DNA of 20,188 bases from Balneolaceae bacterium UBA1514 (GTDB lineage: Bacteria; Bacteroidota; Rhodothermia; Balneolales; Balneolaceae), in contig DCQQ01000039.1 in the NCBI GenBank assembly GCA_002323515.1, positions 52,040 to 72,227 on the forward strand, given 5' to 3'. A model generated the notes under the pieces. The model ran no database searches. It saw only the letters and a list, made by a program, of their open reading frames with translations, and was not told where the DNA came from. Shown piece after piece: positions 1-8,162 of this stretch (the first letter of the stretch is position 1; each line of letters starts with the position of its first letter). The position numbers were made by a program, and so were the translations under genes.

Positions 1-700
1 TCGGATGCGCCATCCCTAAGGTAATTACCTGATCTATAGCTTCTTTCTTAGCCACGCCTTCATATAGTGCATAAATAGCTTCATTAATCATAGGCATGAG
101 TATTCGATTACTGACAAACCCGGGAAAGTCATGGACTCTAATCGGGGTCTTGCCTAGCTTCCTTGTAAGTGATTCTACCTTTTTGAACGTCTGCTCACTT
201 GTTTTATTCCCAAGTATTATTTCAACTAAACTCATTATAGGAACCGGATTAAAGAAATGCATTCCAATCATATTCTCTGGGTGAGTTATGCCCTCTGCTA
301 ATTCAGAGATGGATATCGAGGAAGTATTTGTGGCAAATATAGTTTTTTTGAGGCGCTTGGGGTCAATGCCCTGTTCTATTTGGCTCCAAATCTGTTTTTT
401 TAGTGATAATTGTTCTGGAACTACCTCTAAAATCATATCAGCATCAGATATAGCTTGCTTTGTATCAGTGTATGTCTGTATACGGGCTAGACTAGAGCCC
501 ACCTCAATTGGCTTAATCTTCTTTTTTTCAGCCATGCGGTTCAAATTTTTTTCGATAGTTTGAAGAGCCATTCTAAGCTGTTCTTCACTAATATCCATTA
601 ATTTTACAGGAAAACCTGCCATCGCACATACATGCGCGATTCCATTACCCATCGTACCTGCTCCAACAATTGTTATGGAATGTATATATTGATTATGCAT
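1..700 (-). CDS. hbd: 3-hydroxybutyryl-CoA dehydrogenase, C-terminus beyond window
   Basis: This is an NAD(P)-dependent 3-hydroxyacyl-CoA dehydrogenase, interconverting 3-hydroxybutyryl-CoA and acetoacetyl-CoA in fatty-acid or butanoate metabolism in the cytoplasm. The visible 233 residues start at the ATG complementary to 698-700. They show the Rossmann motif GAGTMG (13-18) and an acidic D36 at the end of beta-2, which favours NAD. The catalytic set S127, H148, E160 and N198 has the same spacing as the serine, histidine, glutamate and asparagine of the mammalian enzyme. The segment HFFNPVP (148-154) is a family hallmark. The family is usually about 280-290 residues, so roughly 50 residues lie left of the window. 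A weak GGTGA lies about 8 bases before the start. It is divergent from the acylase gene across 206 bases. The family call is secure; the exact acyl chain preference is inferred. Confidence 0.93.
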   Translation of the reverse strand, partial: MHNQYIHSITIVGAGTMGNGIAHVCAMAGFPVKLMDISEEQLRMALQTIEKNLNRMAEKKKIKPIEVGSSLARIQTYTDTKQAISDADMILEVVPEQLSLKKQIWSQIEQGIDPKRLKKTIFATNTSSISISELAEGITHPENMIGMHFFNPVPIMSLVEIILGNKTSEQTFKKVESLTRKLGKTPIRVHDFPGFVSNRILMPMINEAIYALYEGVAKKEAIDQVITLGMAHP

Positions 701-906
701 TTACGCTTCACCAATTTTTATTGAATTTGTATAGTATTAATAATGCTAAGTGTATGTATTCAGTGTGTGCGATTTAGGCTATGTTTTATGCGTTGCTAAA
801 TTATATGAAACAAACCATACATTTTTATTCATACCTAGACTCACTACTTTCTAGCTGTTAATCCTATTCAAATAGTCCGTCAAATTCAACCTTTTTATCT
901 TTACCT
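701..906. promoter_or_regulatory. Divergent intergenic region between hbd and the acylase gene
   Basis: These 206 AT-rich bases separate two divergently read genes and must hold both promoters. I see no convincing operator palindrome, terminator or small gene. The plus-strand start at 907 has no Shine-Dalgarno sequence, which is common in Bacteroidota. Confidence 0.4.
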
Positions 907-3336
907 ATGAATACGCTTGTTAAATTTGCTCTTTTCATCGCACTTCTATTTTTAGGTGTATCAATTACCGCATTTTATTGGACATTTTGGAAGCCTTTAC
1001 CCAATTATGAAAGCAGTAGCGAACATATTGCTTTAACCAATACAGTTGATATATTTTGGGATGATTTTGGTGTCCCACATATCTACTCTACGGATGAAAC
1101 TGATTTGTATTATGCAATGGGCTATGTGCATGCACAAGATCGATTGTGGCAAATGACCCTTTCCCAACTTGCTATGGAGGGAAGATTTGCTGAATTCTTT
1201 GGTGAAAATTTGGTTCCATTGGATCAGTACCAGCGCACACTAGGATTTTGGTATACAGCAAAGAAAATTGAACAACAACTAAGTGATAAAGAAAGAATTA
1301 TTCTAGAAGCTTACTCAAAGGGCGTGAACACCTTTATCCAAACGTATAGCGACCGTCTACCAGTGGAATTTGCCCTTACTGAAATGACCCCCATTAGCTG
1401 GACTATTACACATTCTATTGGATTAACTCGACTCATGGCTTGGGATTTAAACCTGAGCTGGTGGAGTGAGCTTATGTATCAAGATTTGTCTCAAAAACTA
1501 CCCCCTGACGATTTAAAAGCGATCATGGTAGCGTGGTCCGAAGGTTTACCCACTACCTTAAATAATCAAGAAAGTCAGTCACTATTAGGACTGTTAGACT
1601 TGGAATGGCAACGGCGAGATTTAATGGAAGTTGGTGGGTCTGCTATTGGAAGTAATGCATGGGCTATTGATGGATCTAAGACAACTACGGGATATCCAAT
1701 TTTAGCAGGTGATCCACATCTAGGCTTAGATATGCCTGGGAAATGGTATGAAGTTCACGCTCACCTAAATGGAAGAAATGTTTCTGGGGTAAGCTTAGCC
1801 GGTTTACCGGGTATTGTACTTGGCCAAAATGATGATTTGGCATGGAGCTTTACCAATATTATGGCCGATGATACCGATTTCTATTTGGAAATGGTGAACC
1901 CTCAAGATCGAGGTCAATACAGAAGAGATACTCCTGAAGGCTTGGCTTATCTACCGTTTGATGTGAGAAGAGAGCGAATCAAAATAAAAGATGCCAGTGA
2001 TCAATTTTTTGATATTCGATCTACGGCTCATGGTCCAGTTATTAGTGATATTTACCCTACAGATGCTATAGTGAACAATCAGGTAATTTCTATGCGATGG
2101 ACTGGACACGAGATTAGTCATGAAATAAAGAGTATGTATGGAATTAATTGGTCAACGAATATAGAAAGCTTCCAAAATGCTTTAAAAGATTTTGGCGTAC
2201 CAGGGCAAAACACTATGTATGCAGATAATAGCGGTAATATTGCCATGTTTAGCGCGGCCAAATTACCTATTCGAAAACATGACCCCTTGCTCTTACGACC
2301 AGGTTGGGATCAAGACTATGATTGGCAATCTTGGATACCTTTTGAGAAACTTCCTTCCATTATCAATCCAGAAAAAGGATGGATTGCCAATGCCAACAAT
2401 AAAATAACGACCGCTGCTTACCCTCATTACATTGCAAGCTTTTGGGAACCCCCTTCACGCATCCAACGAATAGAGGAATTACTTAAAGCAGATAGCCTGT
2501 TTTCCATGGATAAAGTTGCTGAGCATCAAACCGATGTTTTTTCTCATTTCGCCTCGTCTCTTACACCCACCATAGTTAACTACATTGAATCTCAACAGGA
2601 GTATGATTTTAGCATTGTGCTGAGTTACCTTAAAAATTGGGATTATAATTATACAAAGAATTCCACCGCTGCATCTATATTTGATGTTTTTTTCCTCCGA
2701 TTTACTAAAAATACCCTCTTAGATGAATTTGGCGATGATAGCTTCCGCCACTTTGTTCGTCATGAGTTAATTCCGGTTCGAGTGATACCTTTTCTAATTG
2801 AAACCAACAGCGGACTATTTGATAATGTATTAACAAACGAAGTTGAAACTATTGAAGATATATTAATAAAGAGTATGCAGGAGGCTATTTATTATCTGAG
2901 TGATTTATATGGTCCTGAACCTTTTGAGTGGCGATGGGAACAATTACATACCATTCGGTTTTCTCCACCCTTATTCAAAGAAGCAGCACAAGATTCTTCT
3001 GCTCCCAAGGCCCTCAAACTAGTGGTCGATAACATTCTAAGCCATGGACCATTTCAGGTACCAGGGCATGGTATGTCTATAAATAACGGACAATACAATT
3101 GGGATACCCCCTTTGAAATGGTACTAGGAGCCTCGGTTCGAAGAATAGTCAACCTTGCCGACCTACGATTTTCCCGAAGTATTTTACCAACTGGGCAATC
3201 AGGAAACCCTTTTTCTTCTCACTTTGGTGATCAAACCTCATTATGGCTAGTGGGCCGTTATAAAGAATTAGTACAAGATAGCTCCTACGTTAAACTTAGT
3301 AATTGGCGACATATGAAATTGATTCCAGTTCAGTAA
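907..3336 (+). CDS. Penicillin acylase family (S45) N-terminal nucleophile hydrolase
   Basis: This belongs to the S45 penicillin amidase family of Ntn hydrolases, which cleave amide bonds of beta-lactams, acyl-homoserine lactones or other N-acyl compounds. The 809 residues match the usual precursor length. An uncleaved-looking membrane segment (about 7-28) suggests anchoring with the enzyme facing the periplasm. The A-chain signature is at 48-86 (DIFWDDFGVPHIY, then YVHAQDRLWQM). The autocatalytic site is G248/S249 in GSNAWA; S249 (codon 1651-1653) would become the N-terminal nucleophile of the B chain. It is followed by the expected AGDPHL (267-272), and DDTDFYLE (321-328) is in the usual metal-binding region. 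The C-terminal SSHFGDQ block is present. All key residues are intact, so it is probably active. It is followed after 57 bases by the GH3/beta-lactamase gene. The substrate cannot be read from sequence; quorum-signal acylase is one alternative. Confidence 0.9.
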   Translation: MNTLVKFALFIALLFLGVSITAFYWTFWKPLPNYESSSEHIALTNTVDIFWDDFGVPHIYSTDETDLYYAMGYVHAQDRLWQMTLSQLAMEGRFAEFFGENLVPLDQYQRTLGFWYTAKKIEQQLSDKERIILEAYSKGVNTFIQTYSDRLPVEFALTEMTPISWTITHSIGLTRLMAWDLNLSWWSELMYQDLSQKLPPDDLKAIMVAWSEGLPTTLNNQESQSLLGLLDLEWQRRDLMEVGGSAIGSNAWAIDGSKTTTGYPILAGDPHLGLDMPGKWYEVHAHLNGRNVSGVSLAGLPGIVLGQNDDLAWSFTNIMADDTDFYLEMVNPQDRGQYRRDTPEGLAYLPFDVRRERIKIKDASDQFFDIRSTAHGPVISDIYPTDAIVNNQVISMRWTGHEISHEIKSMYGINWSTNIESFQNALKDFGVPGQNTMYADNSGNIAMFSAAKLPIRKHDPLLLRPGWDQDYDWQSWIPFEKLPSIINPEKGWIANANNKITTAAYPHYIASFWEPPSRIQRIEELLKADSLFSMDKVAEHQTDVFSHFASSLTPTIVNYIESQQEYDFSIVLSYLKNWDYNYTKNSTAASIFDVFFLRFTKNTLLDEFGDDSFRHFVRHELIPVRVIPFLIETNSGLFDNVLTNEVETIEDILIKSMQEAIYYLSDLYGPEPFEWRWEQLHTIRFSPPLFKEAAQDSSAPKALKLVVDNILSHGPFQVPGHGMSINNGQYNWDTPFEMVLGASVRRIVNLADLRFSRSILPTGQSGNPFSSHFGDQTSLWLVGRYKELVQDSSYVKLSNWRHMKLIPVQ

Positions 3337-3342
3337 TTATTT

Positions 3343-3370
3343 ATTGTCTATAACTAGAATAACAGACAAT
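3343..3370. repeat. Short inverted repeat between the acylase and GH3 genes
   Basis: ATTGTCT (3343-3349) and AGACAAT (3364-3370) form a perfect 7-bp inverted repeat with a 14-base loop in the 57-base spacer. There is no T-run after it, so it is not a standard terminator. It may be a weak RNA hairpin or may be chance. Confidence 0.3.
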
Positions 3371-3393
3371 TACCCATACCCAGTTACCCCCTT

Positions 3394-6291
3394 ATGAAAG
3401 AAGGTTTATACTCATTTTCAGTCGTCTTAATTGTATTCATTCTACTGGCTAGCTTTAGTCCAGCGCAAGACAAGCCAAGCCCATTAACCCATGGAGAAGG
3501 AACTCAGCAAGATCCCTCCCTATCTGCATCTGGAGTAAAAATTGACCCTGAAATTTTACTCCAACAGCTGACCCCACGCCAACGTGTGGCTCAACTCTTT
3601 TTCGCGCCTGTTTATGGGATTTATATGGCACAAGGTAGTAACTCTAGACTGGCTATTGAACGCTTAATTACCGAGCAAGAAATTGGTGGGCTAATAATGA
3701 TGAGTGGAGATATTTATGGACAGGCGGCCTTGATTAATGACCTGCAAACTTTGAGTAGTATTCCATTGTGGATAACACAGGATATGGAATTTGGTGCGGC
3801 AATGCGTATTCGTGGCTCGACGCGAATAACACCTGCAATGGGTGTGGCAGCCACAGGAGATATTCGGAATGGTTTTATGAAGGGTAAAATTACCGCCAAA
3901 GAAGCAAAGGCCGCTGGTGTACATCAAATATTTGCACCCGTACTGGATGTGAACAATAACCCAAAAAATCCAGCCATTAACATACGTTCGTTTTCGTCCG
4001 ACCCGAAACTTGTATCCGAATATGGGACGGCCTTTATTCAAGGAATACAAATTGAGGGTTTAGTTGCAACCGCAAAACACTTTCCAGGTCATGGCGATAC
4101 CGAAACAGATTCCCATTTAGACCTTCCAGTAGTGCCACATGATTATGCTAGATTAGACTCGGTTGAACTAATTCCTTTTTCCGCTGCTATTGAAGAGGGT
4201 GTTCAAAGTATTATGACTGCTCATATATCCTTCCCAAAGTTATCGGATAGTGTTGGTCTACCCGGTACCTTAGATCCTCACATTTTGACCGATATACTCA
4301 AGGATTCTTTAGGGTTTGAAGGCGTTATTGTGACTGACGGCCTTGGTATGAAAGGTATCTCCAACTACTTTTCGCCAGGTAAAGCAGTCGTAGCTGCATT
4401 AAAAGCTGGTGCGGATCTCATGCTAATGAGCCCTGACGTAACTACGGCTATTGACGAAGTAATGGCAGCAGTTGAAGCTGGAGAGTTAGGAATGGAACGG
4501 GTTGATGAATCCGTTATAAAGCTTCTTAATTGGAAAGTATCCCACGGATTATTCGAATCTAATGGTGAAGTAGCACTGGACAAGATGGCTGACATCATTT
4601 CCTCGCCAGAACACTTAGCGGAATCCAAGAAAATTGCACAACAAAGCATTACCGTGCTCCGGAATGAGTCTAATATCCTACCTATTAATCCCTCACGCTA
4701 CCCAAAATTAACCCTAGTAAATTTAAGTGATTCAGAGATAGGAAGTCCTGAGAGTAGTTTTATACGGGGATTCAGAGAACATCATCCCGATGTTAGTTAC
4801 TTCGAGCATGACTCCAGAACGACTAATTCAGAAGAACTCAGAATCATTCGACAGGCCAGAAATTCAGACCTTGTGGTACTGGGAGCTTTTACCCTTTTCC
4901 GAGTAGGGCAGGATTTACAATTGAATTCAACGCAAGCCAATTTTGTGCGAAAACTTCTTGCTAGTCGTACACCTATAGTTACTGTTCTGTTTGGTAATCC
5001 ATATCTGATCAATTCAATAAAGCAATCTGAGGTGCAAGTTATTGCCTGGTCCAATACCTCTGTGCAAAGCGAAGCCGCTGCCGCAAGTCTATTTGGAGCT
5101 ACGGATATTAACGGCCGGTTACCTATTGACATTCCTCCTACCTTTGAACTAGGAGATGGAATACATATTCCAAAAAGCACCCTCCATTTTGGCATGGCTG
5201 AGGAAGCGGGAATGCTTTCTGAAAAATTTGCTAAAATTGATGGTATTATGCACGATGCAATAAAAGATTCGGTATTTCCAGGAGGAGTCGTTGCAGTGGT
5301 GAAAGATGGTATTTTAGTGTACAATAAAGCCTTTGGATATGTTGACTATGAAAAGCTAACACCTGTGCAAACCAACACCCCCTATGATTTAGCAAGTGTC
5401 ACAAAAATACTAGCTACCACAACAGCTATTATGCACCTAGTGGATCGTGGTTTACTTGATCTTAACACTACTGTTAGTCAATACATTTCTGAATTTCGGG
5501 TTGATGATAAGGTAGGCATTACCATTAGAGATTTATTGAATCACGAATCAGGACTACCTGCTTTTAAAGTATATGTGGACGAATTACAGGATAGAGCATC
5601 CATTATACAGGCCATTAAGCATGAGCCTTTAGAATGGACCCCAAATCAAAAGTATGTCTACAGCGATTTAGGATTAATTCTCTTGGCCGAAATTATAGAA
5701 CAAGTGAGCGGTCAACGCCTTGATTCCTATGTTCGTTCTCAGTTACACTATCCTTTGGGCATGTTTTCAACCTTTTTTACACCCAAGAAAGTAGGACGCT
5801 GGTACGCGCAATCCATACCCCCCACTGAGATAGATACCCTCTATAGAATGGGATTGGTACAAGCAGATGTTCATGACGAAAGAGCCTATTACATGGATGG
5901 TGTAGCCGGTCATGCTGGCTTATTTTCAAATAGTATTGACATCGCAAAGTACATCACTTTTTTGACCAACAAAGGGTTTTATGCTGGGCAACGCTTTATT
6001 TCTTCCGAACGTATCGATGAGTTTACTTCTACACAAGCATCCTTGAGTAAACGAGGCTTAGGATTTGACAAAAAATCTAGATCAGGATTTAGCTCCGCAG
6101 GTACTCGTATGAGTCTAGAGTCATTTGGACATACTGGATTTACCGGGACTTCTTTTTGGGTAGATCCAGAGCACAGTTTAGGAGTCATTGTCTTAACAAA
6201 CCGGATCCATCCTTACCGCTCATATGGGGGAAGAATAAGTAGAATTCGGGCAGCAGTTGCTGATGCAGTTTACGAATCCATGGAGCAATAA
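3394..6291 (+). CDS. Secreted GH3 beta-N-acetylhexosaminidase fused to a serine beta-lactamase-like domain
   Basis: This is a bifunctional envelope enzyme of 965 residues. A signal peptide (about 1-25, hydrophobic 8-22, SPAQ before the likely cleavage) directs export. Residues 55-390 are a GH3 domain of NagZ type: KHFPGHG at 228-234, with D239 and H241 forming the Asp-His acid/base dyad that marks beta-N-acetylglucosaminidases, and the nucleophile D315 in IVTDGLGM. Residues 410-590 resemble the GH3 C-terminal alpha/beta sandwich. Residues 607-960 are a class C beta-lactamase/DD-peptidase-like domain with all three motifs: SVTK (S668, K671), YSD (Y756) and HTG (913-915). Known fusions of this type are widespread in Bacteroidota, and a role in peptidoglycan or chitin-fragment turnover is inferred. 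The penultimate codons overlap the ribosome site of the next gene, so the two are probably co-translated. Both active sites look intact. Confidence 0.93.
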   Translation: MKEGLYSFSVVLIVFILLASFSPAQDKPSPLTHGEGTQQDPSLSASGVKIDPEILLQQLTPRQRVAQLFFAPVYGIYMAQGSNSRLAIERLITEQEIGGLIMMSGDIYGQAALINDLQTLSSIPLWITQDMEFGAAMRIRGSTRITPAMGVAATGDIRNGFMKGKITAKEAKAAGVHQIFAPVLDVNNNPKNPAINIRSFSSDPKLVSEYGTAFIQGIQIEGLVATAKHFPGHGDTETDSHLDLPVVPHDYARLDSVELIPFSAAIEEGVQSIMTAHISFPKLSDSVGLPGTLDPHILTDILKDSLGFEGVIVTDGLGMKGISNYFSPGKAVVAALKAGADLMLMSPDVTTAIDEVMAAVEAGELGMERVDESVIKLLNWKVSHGLFESNGEVALDKMADIISSPEHLAESKKIAQQSITVLRNESNILPINPSRYPKLTLVNLSDSEIGSPESSFIRGFREHHPDVSYFEHDSRTTNSEELRIIRQARNSDLVVLGAFTLFRVGQDLQLNSTQANFVRKLLASRTPIVTVLFGNPYLINSIKQSEVQVIAWSNTSVQSEAAAASLFGATDINGRLPIDIPPTFELGDGIHIPKSTLHFGMAEEAGMLSEKFAKIDGIMHDAIKDSVFPGGVVAVVKDGILVYNKAFGYVDYEKLTPVQTNTPYDLASVTKILATTTAIMHLVDRGLLDLNTTVSQYISEFRVDDKVGITIRDLLNHESGLPAFKVYVDELQDRASIIQAIKHEPLEWTPNQKYVYSDLGLILLAEIIEQVSGQRLDSYVRSQLHYPLGMFSTFFTPKKVGRWYAQSIPPTEIDTLYRMGLVQADVHDERAYYMDGVAGHAGLFSNSIDIAKYITFLTNKGFYAGQRFISSERIDEFTSTQASLSKRGLGFDKKSRSGFSSAGTRMSLESFGHTGFTGTSFWVDPEHSLGVIVLTNRIHPYRSYGGRISRIRAAVADAVYESMEQ

Positions 6292-6292
6292 A

Positions 6293-7156
6293 ATGAGTAG
6301 CTCCTTACCTTATAGTTATCAGCCCTATTCCAATAAACCAGGACATTGTCTTATTGAAAGCCAAGAAGGCGACTTGTATCTAGGCTTTAGAATAGAATCA
6401 GCTTCCTTTCCTACTACTATTTCCGCAGTACAAGCAGGAGTTGTCCAATGTCTAATGCATGGCCAACAACCATCCGTAATATATTACGCCAATCCGTCAT
6501 TAAGTGGTCTTGAGAACTGGATAAACACTCTTTCATTGAAACCTGAGCAAATACCTGAACAGAAATTTCAGGAAGAAGTTGCAGAGCTTCAGAATAAAAA
6601 CCAGCAATTGTTACACTCGAACACCTTAGATTCGAGTAAGAAAACAATTATTAATTCTGTTAAACCGATACCACTTGAGAACTTTAGTCTCTTAGAGCTT
6701 TCTAAACAACTACATAGTTTAGGTAACGAAAATAGTGAATCCCGTCCCATTTTCTCAAAAAGTCAAATGGAACAACTCAAGCATGCATTGGTTAATGTGT
6801 GCAATCTTGCAGTATGTCCTGAATCAAATTTCCCAGTGGGTGCCCTACTTTGGACTAATCTTGGGTTATTTCCAGGGGTAAATGTTGAATTTCAAGATTG
6901 GTCACTGGGATTATGCGCTGAAAGAACGGCTTTAATAAACGCTTTAAGCTACGGTGCTGATGAGTTTTTTGGGATATTCGTTCATGCCATTGACGGCGAT
7001 TTTAGTACACCTTGTGGATCTTGCCGTCAAATTTTGAGTGAACATATGCCATTTTCAAAGCTGTTTTGTCTCCATAAAGATCACACTTGGTCGGAATATT
7101 TTATTCATGATTTACTCCCTCACCCCTTCTATACCGATTCTCTAGCTAAGTTTTAG
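6293..7156 (+). CDS. cdd: Two-domain cytidine deaminase with catalytic domain at the C-terminus
   Basis: This enzyme deaminates cytidine and deoxycytidine to uridine forms in pyrimidine salvage. The start chosen is the ATG at 6293, one base after the preceding stop, because GGAG at 6282-6285 sits 7 bases upstream; a TTG further upstream lies inside the previous gene. The protein is 287 residues. The C-terminal half (about 155-287) has FPVGALL (180-186), NVEF (197-200), the zinc/catalytic CAERTAL (C208, E210) and PCGSC (C241, C244), so the zinc site is the three-cysteine type. The N-terminal part (about 5-80) looks like a second, dead deaminase fold: IESASFPTTISAVQAG (35-49) aligns with the usual VESASYxxTICAERAA but lacks Cys, Glu and the PCxxC pair. 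E. coli Cdd (294 residues) has the live domain first and the dead one last; here the order is reversed. A polar, Gln/Asn-rich linker (84-118) joins them. Confidence 0.88.
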   Translation: MSSSLPYSYQPYSNKPGHCLIESQEGDLYLGFRIESASFPTTISAVQAGVVQCLMHGQQPSVIYYANPSLSGLENWINTLSLKPEQIPEQKFQEEVAELQNKNQQLLHSNTLDSSKKTIINSVKPIPLENFSLLELSKQLHSLGNENSESRPIFSKSQMEQLKHALVNVCNLAVCPESNFPVGALLWTNLGLFPGVNVEFQDWSLGLCAERTALINALSYGADEFFGIFVHAIDGDFSTPCGSCRQILSEHMPFSKLFCLHKDHTWSEYFIHDLLPHPFYTDSLAKF

Positions 7157-7378
7157 GCAAAATTAAAGCACAATATTGTCTCATTTTTTTATGAATTGAG
7201 ATTATTTAACCTAATTGTTCAAATTTTGTATGAATTCACATAAAATCTGCGTTTATTATTCATAATTGCCATTATTTATAAAGAAAAAGTATTTTTTTTG
7301 TTGATTCAATGATTCTGAATCAATAGCTTAGATCATTCTTTAAAGAATATTCATTAACTAAAACATAACGGAGTAATA
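7157..7378. promoter_or_regulatory. AT-rich upstream region of the histone-like gene with two palindromes
   Basis: These 222 bases hold no gene. Two perfect inverted repeats stand out. One has 8-bp arms, TTGATTCA (7301-7308) and TGAATCAA (7316-7323), with 7 bases between, directly after a run of eight T. The other is a 14-bp palindrome, ATTCTTTAAAGAAT (7335-7348), about 30 bases before the histone start. They could be operators or autoregulatory sites. No strong terminator follows cdd, so read-through into the histone gene is possible. Confidence 0.4.
7370..7373 (+). promoter_or_regulatory. Ribosome binding site of the histone-like gene
   Basis: GGAG lies 5 bases before the ATG at 7379. It is one of the few clear Shine-Dalgarno sites in the window and supports this short gene as real and well translated. 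Confidence 0.7.
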
Positions 7379-7555
7379 ATGAGTAGAGTAAGTGAATTAC
7401 AAACATTAGTAGAATCAGTATCATCAGAAATGGAAAAGTTCTATGAAAAAGGAAACAAAGCAGCTGGTACCAGAGCAAGAAAAGGTCTTCAAGATCTGAA
7501 AAAATTAGCTCAGGATATTCGATTAGAGATTCAATCTAAGAAAAATGAAGCCTAA
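7379..7555 (+). CDS. Histone H1-like DNA-binding protein, Hc1 family
   Basis: This small basic protein of 58 residues probably binds and compacts DNA. It reads MSRVSELQTLVESVSSEMEK at the start and then FYEKGNKAAGTRARKGLQDL (21-40), which I recognise as the conserved core of the Bacteroidota/Chlorobi histone H1-like (Hc1) proteins, usually 55-60 residues long. Lys/Arg are concentrated in 24-42, with an acidic N-terminal helix and a C-terminal KKNEA tail. The gene is flanked by its own GGAG ribosome site and by a strong terminator at 7578-7606, so it is likely a highly expressed single-gene unit. It lies 222 bases after cdd. The family call comes from memory of the sequence pattern; its targets are not known from the sequence. 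Confidence 0.88.
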   Translation: MSRVSELQTLVESVSSEMEKFYEKGNKAAGTRARKGLQDLKKLAQDIRLEIQSKKNEA

Positions 7556-7577
7556 TCCATTTTGAGATTACTCACGA

Positions 7578-7606
7578 AAAGCCGCATATCCTGCGGCTTT
7601 TTTTTT
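7578..7606 (+). terminator. Rho-independent terminator after the histone-like gene
   Basis: AAAGCCGCA (7578-7586) pairs perfectly with TGCGGCTTT (7592-7600) around a 5-base loop and is followed by more T, giving nine T in a row from 7598 to 7606. It lies 22 bases after the stop codon and is the clearest terminator in the window. Confidence 0.93.
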
Positions 7607-7690
7607 GACTTTGCTTTGGTGTAGATTTTGGCGAAAGTTACAATATTTACCTTAAAACCTATCGTCATACAGTTAATAAAGTAAGCACCT

Positions 7691-8067
7691 ATGTTTTGTT
7701 CTCATCATCCAATACTCCTAATTGGATTATTTGGCTGCATAGTCAGTCTTTCTTGAACAAAAACATATGACTGGAATGCCACATTCAATGAAGCGGGAAT
7801 GATTAACTTTCAAAAACTTGATTCCACCATAAAGGTCAGTTTAGCCTACTCCACTACCAATAATATACTCGGTTTTGACATTTATGGTGGTTTAGAAGAT
7901 TCATTATTAAGTGTGGGCGCCTTAAAACCTACTTAGGTAAAAAAATAGACTACTCCTTCGTGAGGTTATGACTTCATCTAGTTTTTTGAGCTTATAGTCT
8001 GAATGGTGGTACTTTGATGCTATGGAACGAAGCGCCACTAAAGAGTAATTTGATATAATGGAGTAAA
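7691..8067 (+). pseudogene. Decayed VanX-type D-Ala-D-Ala dipeptidase (M15D) remnant
   Basis: No intact reading frame spans 7607-8162, yet pieces of a recognisable protein remain. An ATG at 7691 opens a lipoprotein-like signal, LLIGLFGC, that ends at a TGA (7754-7756). The same frame continues as NEAGMINFQKLDST then IKVSLAYSTTNNILGFDIYG (about 7787-7888), resembling the N-terminal VDLRYATTxNFxGxxIY block of M15D dipeptidases, and stops at 7934. In another frame, EWWYFDAME (8001-8027) resembles the C-terminal EWWHFxxxG motif carrying the catalytic Glu and a zinc His; here the His is Tyr. The spacing is about 40 residues where the family has well over 100, so an internal deletion, a frameshift and several stops have occurred. 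Intact members cleave the D-Ala-D-Ala dipeptide in the envelope or in wall recycling. The identification is by eye. Confidence 0.6.
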
Positions 8068-8162
8068 TAAAACAATATAGCCGGAATACTGTTTGGAATA
8101 AAGTGGTTGTATTACTTGTTTTTTCCTGAACTCACTCAATAAACCTTTTAGCTTCACGATTT

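Noticed and set aside
96..563. Two plus-strand open frames of 62 and 91 codons
   Set aside because: They lie entirely within, and antisense to, the well-supported 3-hydroxybutyryl-CoA dehydrogenase gene and have no protein-like features.
3691..4050. Minus-strand open frames of 119 and 61 codons
   Set aside because: They are antisense to the catalytic GH3 domain and have no start context or recognisable motif.
4797..5324. Minus-strand open frame of 175 codons
   Set aside because: It is the antisense shadow of the GH3/beta-lactamase fusion, which has intact domain motifs throughout this stretch.
6257..6292. TTG-started N-terminal extension of the cytidine deaminase
   Set aside because: It overlaps the preceding gene, has no ribosome site, and the ATG at 6293 has GGAG 7 bases upstream.
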